Assembly (NCBI GenBank): GCA_012845835.1
Contig: JABAKD010000021.1
Span: 11,643,199-11,707,198 of the forward strand
Source of the DNA: Undaria pinnatifida
Lineage: Eukaryota > Sar > Phaeophyceae > Laminariales > Alariaceae
Length of the DNA stretch: 64,000 bases
Reading direction: 5' to 3'
Shown: positions 54,401 through 64,000 of the stretch, piece by piece
Numbering within the stretch: position 1 is the stretch's first letter
Layout of the letters: every line of letters starts with the position of its first letter
Translations under genes and position numbers: made by a program
The notes under the pieces: generated by a model
The model's database searches: none
The model's input: only the letters and a program-made list of their open reading frames with translations
Told to the model about the DNA's origin: nothing

Positions 54401-57400
54401 CGATAGGCCTTTCCCAATGGGCTATTTTTATGCCTGTCGATTGGTAGACGATGTCGGGTCGAAAGCGACGACCTGACGGCGAAGGGCCCTCCGTTGATTT
54501 GTCGGCATTCGACCCGTCATACGTGGGACGGGGTCTGCCGTGCGATCGTGTGTGTCGCGAGTTGGTTACTAGTGTGTTAACGGAATACCAGGCACCCAAG
54601 TTGGGTGGGCAGGAAAACGCAAATACTTTTAGTGAATGATATCGACGAACGTTATACCATTGCAAGGACAAACTAACCCGCAAAAAGATAGGTTAACCTA
54701 GAGGTGTCATTTTAGCCCGTTTTGTTGTTTTTTCGTGCGTTGGGCTGCGCCTTGGGGTTATACGACGTTCGTCGGTTTCAGCGCTGTTATTTATTTTTTT
54801 CCTACCCATTCAATTTTGGCATCTCGGAAAGACCTTGCTGGCGGTCGGGATTGTTTAAGGTAGTGGATGCGCGGCACTGAGCGGATGAAACCCAAAATAG
54901 CAGTGACACGTAACCGCGGCCTTTGCTGGCCAGCTCCGTGTGGCGGGAGCTTTTTGGATCGAAATAATTGCCGTGGAATCGTTCTGTTGAATCAAATAAC
55001 ATCGAGGCAAGTCACCGCGCGTGGGTCCTTGACGATAAGGGAGGGTGGAGTACCCGCAACCGGCGAATCTCCCAGCTTGCAAAACTGAGCGCAAACAGAT
55101 AAGCCAATCGATTGATCAGTCCGTGTTTGGTCGGACTCGCCGCCGACGTAGTTGTGACGTTTACGTAACTAGACAACACAACCAGCGCACGCACACGCAT
55201 ATGCATACACGCATAAACGAAACCTCGAGTGGCGATGCGATGCGTTCTCTCTTAAAAAGAGCGCACAGCGCTCCACGCGTTGCATCTTATGGTTGAAGCT
55301 TTCTCGGATCTACGCCCAAAGAGCGTGCCAGGGTGCGGCGACGGCCGTGGTAATGGCAGCAAGCGTGGGCGAAAAGACGCTGCCAGCAGCTGTACATTGC
55401 CGAACTGAAGTGTTTGTTACTGCTTTGTATTTTTCGTCAGTGTTATTTCACATGATGATATCCCCCTCCGTTTATATCCCTCGCCCCCGCTCCCCCCCCC
55501 TCCGCCCTGCGGCCATATTGTGCTGAGGGGAGAACCTCAACTCCGTGCAAGGGGCATGGCATAACGTAATGAGCATATGATACGGCATTCACGTGGCAGT
55601 TACACAGTAAGCACATTGTCATCTCTTTAAGTGGACTCACCAGAACAAAAGAGTTAATTTCAAAGTTTTCATCCTTATGCAAGAAAGTATGCAAAAGGTG
55701 CGGAAGTCCGCGCAACAAGTGGTTCTTGGTAGGATGAAGCTCACCCTTCGCACGACTCGCCAAACGCCTCACGTCGCTTTGCGCTTGGTGCACGTGATGT
55801 CTGCCTGGTCGGTGCAAACCCGACGTGCCTTGTCCCGCCACTGTAGGAATGCGGGGGTTTGTGGTCGTACGACTATGGCCATGTATGAAATGAGTAGACC
55901 CCCCCCCCACGACCCCGCCCTGGAGCACGCTCTTAACGTATTTTCTACATGGGTTGGACCTCATTGGTTCAGGTTGCACCGCCTTTGATGTAGGCTGCAC
56001 CGCATTTGACGCAGGCTGCACCGCATTTGACGCAGGCTGCACCGCATTTGACACAGGCTGCACCGCATTTGACGCAGGCTGCACCGCATTTGATGCAAGT
56101 TGCACCGCATTTGACGCAGGTTGCACCGCATACGATTCAGGTTGCACCGCATTTGACGCAGGTTGCATTGCATTTGACGCAGGCTGCAACACATTTTGAC
56201 GCAGGCTGCAACGCATCTTGACGCAGGCTGCAACGCATTTGACGCAGGCTGCACCGCATTTGATGCAGGTTGCACCGCATTCGATTCAGGTTGCGCGGCA
56301 TTAGACGCAGGTTGCACCGTGTGACACAGGTTGTGCCGCGATTATCGCAGGCTGCACCGCATTTGACGTAGGTTGCACCGCATTTGAGTCAGGTTGCACC
56401 GCATTTGACGCAGGTTGCACCGCATTTGACGCAGGCTGCACCGCATTTGACGCAGGCTGCACCGAATTTTGATGCAGGTTGCACCGCATTTGATGCAGGT
56501 TGCACCGCATTTGACGCAGGTTGCACCGTATTCGACGCACGTTCTGCCGCGATTGACGCAGGTTGCACCACATTTGACGCAGGTTGCGCCGGATTTACCG
56601 TCGGCTTACATTAACGGCTGGGTTGCTTTTCCTTTCGATTTTTTTAATTTCTTTCTCGCGCAGAAAATGGGTCAAGCCCTCGAGCGATACGCCGACCACG
56701 GCTGCAAGGTTGTGGTTGTCGCGAACCCGGCTCCCACGAACTGCGTGGTGCTCTCTTCGCACGCCCCCTCAATACCCAGGTAAAAAGTGGATTCAAGTAG
56801 GCTGGAGTTTTACGGCTAGTCATTGGTTGGGTGTTCGAGTAACAAACGACACGCTTGTGGTGGGCTTTGAGCTTTGTTTTCACCCATTTGTGGGAGGGTA
56901 CGATAAAACAAAAAAAAATGGCTTACCAGGTGGTGGCAGTCTTTAGTGTCGACAAAATGCGTCGAGCCACAAAACGTGCCGGTCAGGTGCAATCGCGCAG
57001 AACTCCATGATTTTCCGCAGGTCACTACCTTGTACCTAGCTAACTAACGGACGCATGTTACAAAAGAGGTAGCAGTTTTCGTCTGAAGATGGTTTTCTGA
57101 ATGACGGAGCTCCTTAACCCAAAATCGTTGGAAATACGCCTTTTTTATTTTCATCATGGTTCTGGTTGCGTACCCGAGGCCATGAGGTTTTTCATCCGGT
57201 TGCTTGCAGTTTTTATTGTTTCTCCGAAACGGTTTTTGGGGGAGGTCTTGAGCTCCTCCCAAATTGAGGAACGTCAGAAGAAAAGTAGTGCACGTCTTAT
57301 CGTTGCACCCGTCAACATCCAGTCGGCGACTTACTACTGGTGTACTATTAGTATAGCCAGTCTACTCACAGCGCTAAAGGTAAGTCACTTACCACTCCGG

Positions 57401-60400
57401 TCTGAGTTTCTAATCCCCGACTCGTTTTGACAGACTCGCTGTCAGGTCCTGAAACATAATTTGCGATGTACGGATTTGAACCTTCATTACCCCCCTTGCC
57501 CCCCCCCCCTCCCGCCCCGACTCGCCGAACACTTCATGGCGCTTCGCGCATGGTGCACGGAATGCCTGCCTGGTCAGTAAAAACCCGACGTGTTCCGTCC
57601 CAGCAATTTAGGGATGCGAGGGTCTGTGATCTGATTACTACGGCCACGTGCACGGTATTGAATACTCCCCCGCCATCCTTCTTGCCACCGTCGCCATCTT
57701 GCCTAAGCTCTACCCCTTCCTGTTCCACATTCTCTTCGTCGCGTGTTTTCGCTTGAATGACGACGCTATCGCAGAAAAAATATCACCTGCCTGAGCCGGC
57801 TGGATCACGACCGTATGATTGGCATGCTGCTCGCTGAAGCCAATCGCCTCCTATCCCTCCAAGACGACAACAGCGCCGGCGGAAACGGCAGCGGCGGAGG
57901 TGCAGGAGCGCGCGAGCGTAAGCTGGGGCCGGCGGACATTCGAGGGGCTTGCGTTTGGGGGAACCATAGCAACTCGCAGGTGGGGGCGACGACGGACCGA
58001 AACTGAATAGAACGGAACCGGGGGGTTGTTGGCCGCGTGCCCTGGGATTATATTTTCCCCCTCCCGCGATGTTTTGGTCCTATGCCATGATTGAGTACGA
58101 TTTTGTTTTCCGTAGGAGACCGTATTCGTTTTCGTTAGTTCTCTCTTCTGGGCGCTTTGTTGCTTGATATGCTAGTGTGCCTTTACTGCAAGTGTTTTGT
58201 AGTTCCTGCTGGGGTTTGGTGTTCGGCAGTGTGAGGGTTTTAGTGGGACGGATGGATCGCTATGGGTTCCACGCCAAGAAGACCCTTGAACGGCCACGGG
58301 TGATCGCACAACAATGTTCGCCGAATCGTTGGATTCCGGTTGGCCAACGGTTGTAAAAAGATAATCGTTGGCTTCGGATCGGCCAACAATCGTGGTTCGA
58401 CGATCGTTGGATTTCGGACCGGCCAATGATCGTAAAGGAGGGACCTTTTGGGATCTTTGAATTCCGATCTCGGCCTAATGATCGTCAAGGATAGTTGAAT
58501 TTCGATCGGCCAATGATCGTCGTAAAACAAAGGTTTTGGTTGGATTCGGATCTCGGGCAACGGTCGTAACAAAAAAAAAAACGGATCCACGGTAGGGGTT
58601 TGCACTTTTTGGGGCAGGCGTTTTTTTCTGACTAGCTCCTCAAGCGTTTAACTGTCGGCTGGGGTTTGTATGATGGCTCTATTTCGAAAAAAGACGCGTG
58701 TTACGACAGAGGTAGCAGTTTTCGTCTGCGAGATGTTTTCTGAATGACGGAGCTCCTTAACCCAAAATTGTCGGAAATACGGCATTCCCCCTCACCTGAT
58801 TCTCGCTGTGTTGTACCTAGGGCATGAGATTTTTCATCCGGTATGTACGAGTAGCAGTTTTATTTTTCTCCGAATCATATGTTTGGGAGAGGCCTCGAGC
58901 TCCCAAATTTTGGAACCTCAGAAAAAAAAACACGTCCGCGTAGAAGCGTTGGTTGGGTTGCGCGAACGAATGACGTCAAAATCCATGTATCGTGAAAGAA
59001 AAGTGATGGGTAGATTCCGATCGGCCAACGATCGTAAAACAGGCGTCGTTGCTTCGTTGTTTTTTTTCCGACCGGCCAACGACCGAAAAAGGAATCGTTA
59101 GATTCCGATCGGCCAATGATCGTAAAAAAAGGCGTCGTTGCATCGTTGGATTCCGACCGGCCAACGATCGAAAAAAGGAATCGTTGTATTCCGATTGACC
59201 AACGATCGTATCAAAAACCGTTGGAACCCGACCGGCCAACGATCGTAAAATATGATCGTTGGATTTCGATCGGCCAACGATCGTAAAATAGGATCGTTGG
59301 GTTCCGACCGGCCAACGATCGTAAAGCATAATCGTTGGGTTCCGACCGGCCAACAATCGTGAAAAAAGGATCGTTAGATTCCCGTCGGCCAACGATCGTA
59401 TCAAAGTAAAAAAACGATCGTTAGATGCCGACCGGGCAACGACCGTACAAAGCGGGTGGTTGGATTCCGATCGGCCAGATCGTCAGATTTCAATCGGCCA
59501 AAAATCGTTAAAAAAGGACGGTTGGAACATTAAAATCCGACCGGCCAACGATCGTATAAACAAAATGTTGGATTCCGGCCGGCCAGCGATCTTGGAAAAG
59601 AGATCATTAGATTCCGATCGACCAACCATCGTCAAAAAGAAATCGTCGGAACGTTGGATTCCGACCGGCCAACGATCGTAAAAACGATTAGTTGCGATTT
59701 TTAAGATCGTTGGCCTCCCAACGACCTCACTGTAAGATCTTTGGTCGACCTTACAACGATCGTATTTTTACGATCGTTCCCTTACGATCGTTGGCTTTCC
59801 AACGAATCTTTTTGTACGATCGTTAGCCGATGGAAACCCAACGATACATTTTTTACGATCGTTGGCCGATCCGAACCCAACGATCCCTTTGTTACGATAG
59901 TGGGCCTTCCAACGATCCATTTTTTACGATCGCTGACCTGCCAACGATCCCTTTGTTACGATTATTGGCCTTCCAACGATCCATTTTTTATAATCGCTGG
60001 CGGATCGGAATCCAACGATACGAACCAATCGTTGGCCGTTCAACGATCCGTTTTTTATCTTTGGGTCGGGTCGGGTCGGGTCGGGTCAAGAGGTTTCAAA
60101 TATTACGAATCGGGCCAGGGTGACTGTGACCCGGACCGACGCGCGAGGAGTGACTCGACCCGCGAAGGCCCCTGAAACAAAAAAGCATTTTCAACCCTTT
60201 TGAGACGTGAGAGGGGAGCAGTGTCGAAAACGTTTGACGATTACGGCATGGACCACACGAAGCAGCCGGAAGGAAGGAGCAAGACTGCTGGGGTAGGGAA
60301 TGTGTTGATTTGGAGAATTGGGATGGTCTTATTCATGAATCTCGGTCGGCAGTCGTAGAACCTCGATCGAAGATCCAGCTTGAACCATCTCGAATTAGGC

Positions 60401-63400
60401 CCACCTTTTTCGGCGCCGTGTGAAATAGATGCTCGAATGCGCTCGAAATAGTAACAGACGCCGGTACGAATTGTGACGAAACCCCCATTTTCCTTGCGCT
60501 CCCAAAACTAGGTGCCGGACGTGAGCTCGGCGGAGTTGTTCATCGGCAACATGTGGGTGCCCGCGGTTTTTGCCTTTCGCGACGCCCACTTGCTGGGCCT
60601 GAATGCCCCCCGCCCCGGCAGCGCCCCAACCGGAGAGGGAGAGGTTTGCTCATTGACGAAGGCGGTTCGAGGAAGGGGTGCCGCCGTACTGGAAGCGCGC
60701 AAGCTCAGCAGCGCCATGTCTGCGGCGAACGCGATCGCCGGCCACCTTTCGGATTGGCTCGTCCCTGCAGCGGTCTCAGGTGAAAATGCGTACCAGCCCT
60801 AAAATGGAGAGAGGGGTGTACCCCTACTAGTAATTGGTGGTGATATTGAAGCGCCGCGGCTTCAACACCTGCAGAAGTCATATCTGCGATGGATCACATA
60901 TGGAGTTCCTTGTACGTAATGGATTGTAATGTATTCACTATTGGCGTTGAGCGAGTTCCAGAACCAATTGCTCCTGCGGTAGATTGGCTCCGGATTCGTT
61001 CTGTTGAAGCTGCTCTCGTCAACATTTACGCGGCGCGGCCACCCATCTGGATTGGACAGGTCGCCGAGGTCGTTGTACCTGGATTCGAATTGAGGGTGTA
61101 CCCGTAGGTTCGACATTAATGCTTCTGGTAATCCGAACGAAAAGGGTATGGTTGCGGAGAGATTATGTTGCTGTTGTTCTCGACGCGCTTCTGGGCTTGT
61201 GGGTATTGTGGGCTTATTCTCGACGAGCTTGTGGGCTCGTCGGTATATTGTGCGGCGGTTTCTCGGATATTATATGTGCGGCGGAACTAACTCTACTATT
61301 TTTTTCTCGGTAAAATTGAATTTTCAAGAATAAAAAAATGGCTGTTTCATCACGTGCCGTCGATTATTTGAGATATGACGCGGTTGAGCAGTGTTTCTCA
61401 GTTCTGGTACGTAGGTCCGGTGTTTTGAATACAAAAAAATGATAGAGTAACCCAGTTTAGGTGGCGCTGAAAACACACGTTGCCGCACCTGCCTCGACGA
61501 ACTCTCAAGGAGTTACAGCAACCCCAGTTCGAAAAGATTTGTCTGTTTTTTGTGCGTGCACGGAACCAGTTGGGACTGTCCTTGGTGCCATGTACGTGGA
61601 GTGCGGTGGACAAACGTGGCCGAAAAAAATGTTGACTTACACAAAACATACACACAAGCACACACAAACAAAGAAAGTCGTTCAAGGCACCCTCCCCTCG
61701 TATGCGATCCGATACGAAGAGGCTTTTTTGTTCTGTACTTCCTAGTGCGTATACGCAGAGTACACTCCCGCAAGCAAATCTGTCCGCTCCCGACCCAACC
61801 CTCCCTGACTATCGTTCCCATCTTTTGTGCGTGACGCAACTTTCGCGCGCGCAAACTAATGCCCATTCCCAAACCCACCCTTTCCCTGGCTAAAGCTTCC
61901 GGTTGCTCCCCTCCGCGCCCTCCCTGCCGCTCAAGCCCAATTTAATGTTTTTTTGATGGATTGAAGTTTCTGGGTTTGAACAATGATATATTTACCATAA
62001 CTTGATAATTAGAGCTTCCAACATTTTATGGTGTTACACCAGGCACAACATTTTGACCGCCCCACCGCGCCCACCCTGCCGCCTCTCTTGCGTGTTTTTT
62101 TTTATTCAATATTGGCGTTTCAGATTCACCTTCGACGGCGGTGTCGATGGGGGTACCGACGGACGGCAACCCTTTCGGAGTACCGGAGGGGTTGTTCTGC
62201 TCGCTTCCCGTCCATTGCCGGGGGGACGGGGAATGGGCGTTTGCGGAGAAATACCGGCTGCCCTGCGAAGGGGAACGTCAGCTAGACGCGTCAATAGAGG
62301 TCAGCAGTGATGCAGCGCGACCCGCATGTAAAAACTTTAATTTTTGTTTACTGAGCTTGTCGAAAAACACGCGAAAAGTACAACGAAAACACAAAATGCC
62401 AAATTGCAAAACGGAGAACCGAACATACCGGGTTAGACTAATGATTATCGAAAAAATGAAGAATTGAAGTACCGGGCTATGTGAAAAATGGACTGCCCAA
62501 TCGCAAATCATGCGGCGCTTGATAACGGTAGTTCTTTTTTTTTGTGTGTGTGAAAATTCATACGGTAACGGTCGTGTTTGCTGCTCCCCGCTCGATCCGT
62601 TCGTGTATTGTTGCCGTTGGATACGCGCGGGAGCCGACGCGAAACGGTACTGGGGTGTAGCGTTACTTGGGGTGTTTTACTCCGTTTAGGACCCAGATAC
62701 GCCACGGGCCCTCTCATAAGAACCTGCCCCCGCTAGAAAATCGATCTGAGAGTTGAGGGGAAACAAGAAATGCGGGAGCGATTGTACTGAAGATAATAAA
62801 GAAATAATGGGAATCAACTGTGCACTGTGAGTGCCTAGCAGCGTGGCGTAGGCACAATTCGACGCGAGTTGGCGAGGGAAGAAATAGCTGGAATCTTCCC
62901 GCGATAGAAAGTAAGGCTCGCACCGTAGTGGGGAGGGGGGGAAAGAGCCTGCGTAGTGACCCCGAATTTGAGTTACGTCTAGGGAGGGAGAAGGAGAAAG
63001 GAAAGGTGCGAAGATAATGGAAGGAATGAGCAAAAAGAACACGAAAAATAATGGTGGAATACAGTTTTCTTTTAGAAGAAAGTTGGCCTGGGCGGGTATC
63101 CCGGTTTCCTATGAGAGGGCTGATTACTGTGTCGCGACCGAAACAGTGAGGAGTGAGTGCGATCCTACTACGCCGCATAGGCTGTCCATTTTGACCAATA
63201 AGACAGGAGAGTAGCAGGTTTCGTATGTTGCTGCGCGCGTGTTGTGCGTACCAAAGCCCGACAGCGCCGAGTTTGCTTCGTGTGGCCAGTGCTGTCTATT
63301 CATCCGTCTTTTGCTTTTGTCGTTCCCCGCCTCGGAAACCCCACACTACTTCCAAATAGTTTTTCTCCCGAAAAAAGATGGACACAGCTATGAAGAGAAT

Positions 63401-63586
63401 CAAAGCTTAACTTTTGATCTTCACACCGTCGCCCCTCTCTTTTTCCAGGAGCTGCGAGAAGAAAAGGCTATGGTGTCTGAGATGCTCGGGGAGGGCATGG
63501 CGGCAGGGGGGGCTCCAACGCCTTCTTCTCCTGCCTCTGCCGTAGCTCCTGCCCAATCAAGTGCGACGCCCACTTCCAACCTCTGA
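51425..63586 (+). CDS. MDH: NAD-dependent malate dehydrogenase, cytosolic type, 8 exons
   Basis: Interconverts malate and oxaloacetate with NAD(H). Exons: 51425-51575, 52672-52766, 53956-54039, 56664-56779, 57775-57979, 60512-60779, 62124-62299, 63449-63586; 1,233 bases, 410 residues, all phases consistent. Motifs in order: TGGAGQIAYSLIPLIARG (nucleotide loop); RLLDIPPA, whose Asp indicates NAD rather than NADP; GGFPRRPGMERGDLIGKN with both substrate arginines; VVVVANPAPTNC; LSRLDHDRM and VWGNHSNSQ carrying the catalytic Asp-His pair; RGAAVLEARKLSSAMSAANA; SMGVPTDGNPFGVPEGLFCS. No targeting peptide precedes the Met, so it is probably cytosolic. Unlike the ~330-residue family norm, it has a Gly/Asn insertion in exon 5 and an Ala/Pro/Ser tail. 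Donors after exons 2 (GTGGGA) and 7 (GTCAGC) are weak, but protein continuity supports them. No frame break is seen; it looks functional. Confidence 0.95.
52230..52428 (+). repeat. R5 repeat copy 1, in MDH intron 1
   Basis: ACAAGTGGTTCT, GTAGGATG.AGCT, CTCGCCAAACACCTCACG, CCTGCCTGGT and GTGGAAACCCGACCTGC. Matches 55,680 and 57,520. Confidence 0.85.
52498..52625 (+). repeat. R4 repeat copy 3, in MDH intron 1
   Basis: GCGCCCAAAATGTTGGAGGT, GGAGTAGGATCGGTGCTCCG, CTCGAAAGGGATGCGTGGTC. Same orientation as the copies at 15,425 and 51,165. Confidence 0.85.
55680..55890 (+). repeat. R5 repeat copy 2, in MDH intron 3
   Basis: GCAACAAGTGGTTCTTGGTA, GACTCGCCAAACGCCTCACG, CTGCCTGGTCGGTGCAAACC, GTATGAAATGAG. 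Parallel to 52,230-52,428. Confidence 0.85.
55967..56600. repeat. 21-bp minisatellite, ~30 units, in MDH intron 3
   Basis: Unit GCAGGCTGCACCGCATTTGAC with G/A and C/T variants and occasional 1-2 base slips. Because 21 is a multiple of 3, frames stay open on both strands for long runs (AFDAGCT heptads on +, QPASNAV heptads on -). The array ends about 63 bases before the exon 4 acceptor at 56,663. Confidence 0.95.
57050..57300 (+). repeat. R6 repeat copy 1, in MDH intron 4
   Basis: GAGGTAGCAGTTTTCGTCTG, TGAATGACGGAGCTCCTTAA, TTTTTCATCCGGT, GAGCTCC.CCAAATT. Matches 58,688-58,960. Confidence 0.85.
57520..57665 (+). repeat. R5 repeat copy 3, in MDH intron 4
   Basis: GACTCGCCGAACACTTCATG, GAATGCCTGCCTGGTCAGTA, AACCCGACGTGTTCCGTCC. 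The 5' part is missing. Confidence 0.8.
58285..60060. repeat. Palindromic ACGATCGT satellite array in MDH intron 5
   Basis: Units of ~35-40 bp read GGATTCCGACCGGCCAACGA then TCGTAAAA. Each unit contains the self-complementary core ACGATCGT and often the outer CCAACGATCGTTGG-type palindrome. The left arm runs 58,285-58,590 and 59,005-59,690, broken by an R6 copy. From ~59,691 the units turn round (TTTTTACGATCGTTGGCC...), making a large imperfect inverted repeat centred near 59,691. Confidence 0.92.
58688..58960 (+). repeat. R6 repeat copy 2, inside the satellite array
   Basis: GAGGTAGCAGTTTTCGTCTG, TGAATGACGGAGCTCCTTAA, TTTTTCATCCGGTATG and CTCGAGCTCCCAAATTTTGG. The array resumes right after it. 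Confidence 0.85.
60058..60177 (-). repeat. R7-related (GGGTC)n segment in MDH intron 5
   Basis: (GGGTC)n at 60,069-60,088, then a TTTCAAATATTACGAATCGGG phrase at 60,096-60,115 whose complement matches the ATATTTGAACACCT units of the element at 14,128. It ends in GACCCGCGAAGGCCCCTG, the complement of the R7 left end. Only one terminus is present. Confidence 0.65.
62846..63060 (+). repeat. S1 SINE-like repeat, 3' part, in MDH intron 7
   Basis: AATTCGACGCGAGTTGGCGA, GCTGGAATCTTCCCGCGATA, GTGACCCCGAATTTGAGTTA, GGAGAAAGGAAAGGTG. Closest to the copy at 1,985. Confidence 0.85.
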
Positions 63587-64000
63587 TGTCAAATCTAATG
63601 TGACCGGTGGTGGACAAGCATGGTCTACGCTGCACTGGACAGTGCCAGGCAGGCGTTTTCGCCGCGGTGTCGCCGCTAACGCTTAAGGGCCGAGGTTTAG
63701 TCTCTTCAGGACCGCACCCACGTGTTTCGGGACACAGTACTTGGAAGCGGTGCGAGATCGTTTTTGCATTGTTTCATTTTTTTTTTGTTTTATTTAGACC
63801 ACGGGACGAAGGAAAAGAAAGCGGCGTGCCCCCGCTGGAAGCGTTGACCATACCTAACGGGGTTTTCTCCACGGCCCCGTTCACAGCCGTCGTACGCATG
63901 CCATGCGCCTGGGAGCTTGCCGTTGTCATATGACCACCGATTTATTGTTGACGAAGCATTAATACTGTATACCCTGGCATTACATGATATGTACATATAT
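63587..64000 (+). other. 3' flank of MDH
   Basis: Follows the stop at 63,584-63,586 and probably includes the 3' untranslated region. An open frame at 63,607-63,933 crosses a T-rich stretch and has a TTTTATTTAG acceptor-like point near 63,799. It has no family match, so it is not called as a gene. Confidence 0.45.

Noticed and set aside
55443-56216. Minus-strand open frame with QPASNAV heptads
   Set aside because: Most of it is the 21-bp minisatellite read in reverse inside an MDH intron; the remainder overlaps an R5 repeat.
58285-60060. CRISPR-like appearance of the regularly spaced palindromes
   Set aside because: The spacing sequence is itself repetitive, the array lies in a spliced eukaryotic intron, and no cas-like gene is present.
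63607-63933. Small gene or alternative last exon downstream of MDH
   Set aside because: No family similarity, crosses a T-rich tract, and MDH already has a proper end at 63,586.

Overview
The window looks like nuclear DNA of a stramenopile, most probably a brown alga of the Ectocarpus type. The clues are GC-rich, intron-dense genes with GT-AG introns, coding exons swollen by Gly/Ala/Ser codon repeats, many trinucleotide repeats, and introns crowded with transposon debris. The organism call is inference from style; no marker gene fixes it. Two host genes can be traced exon by exon, both on the + strand.

Gene 1 (about 6,041 or 6,379 to 19,929; 5' end not resolved) codes for a protein of roughly 3,000 residues. 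It starts with an E2 (ubiquitin-conjugating, UBC) fold whose active-site cysteine position is not Cys. Long Gly/Ser/Ala-rich stretches and a short conserved module of unknown function follow. Next comes a HET-like (heterokaryon-incompatibility-type) module split over four exons, then a long disordered C-terminal half. Splice phases agree at every junction from 8,313 to the stop. The one weak point is a G-homopolymer at 7,953-7,965.

Gene 2 (51,425-63,586) is an NAD-dependent cytosolic-type malate dehydrogenase with eight exons (1,233 coding bases, 410 residues) spread over 12.2 kb. Its introns hold two unusual tandem arrays: a 21-bp minisatellite that runs almost to an acceptor site, and a large palindromic array built on ACGATCGT.

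The rest is repeats. 1-6,000 has microsatellites and SINE-like fragments. 19,930-24,480 is mostly unannotatable spacer. 24,482-27,368 holds inverted fragments of a Ty3/gypsy-type element. 27,370-30,000 has SINE-like repeats and the 3' end of a LINE. 30,040-31,011 is a ~300-bp tandem repeat next to a 3.4-kb element with 120-bp terminal inverted repeats (31,012-34,399). 34,482-38,707 is a young but broken Ty3/gypsy LTR element. 39,000-51,100 has more copies of the same families, a 465-bp tandem duplication and CAG/CAA/TTG microsatellites.

Repeat families are named here for reference: R1 (120-bp TIR element), R2, R3, R4 (shared by introns of both genes), R5 and R6 (in malate dehydrogenase introns), R7 (GGGTC-rich, hAT-like ends), and S1, S2, S3 (tRNA-derived SINE-like). 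The names are mine, not database names.
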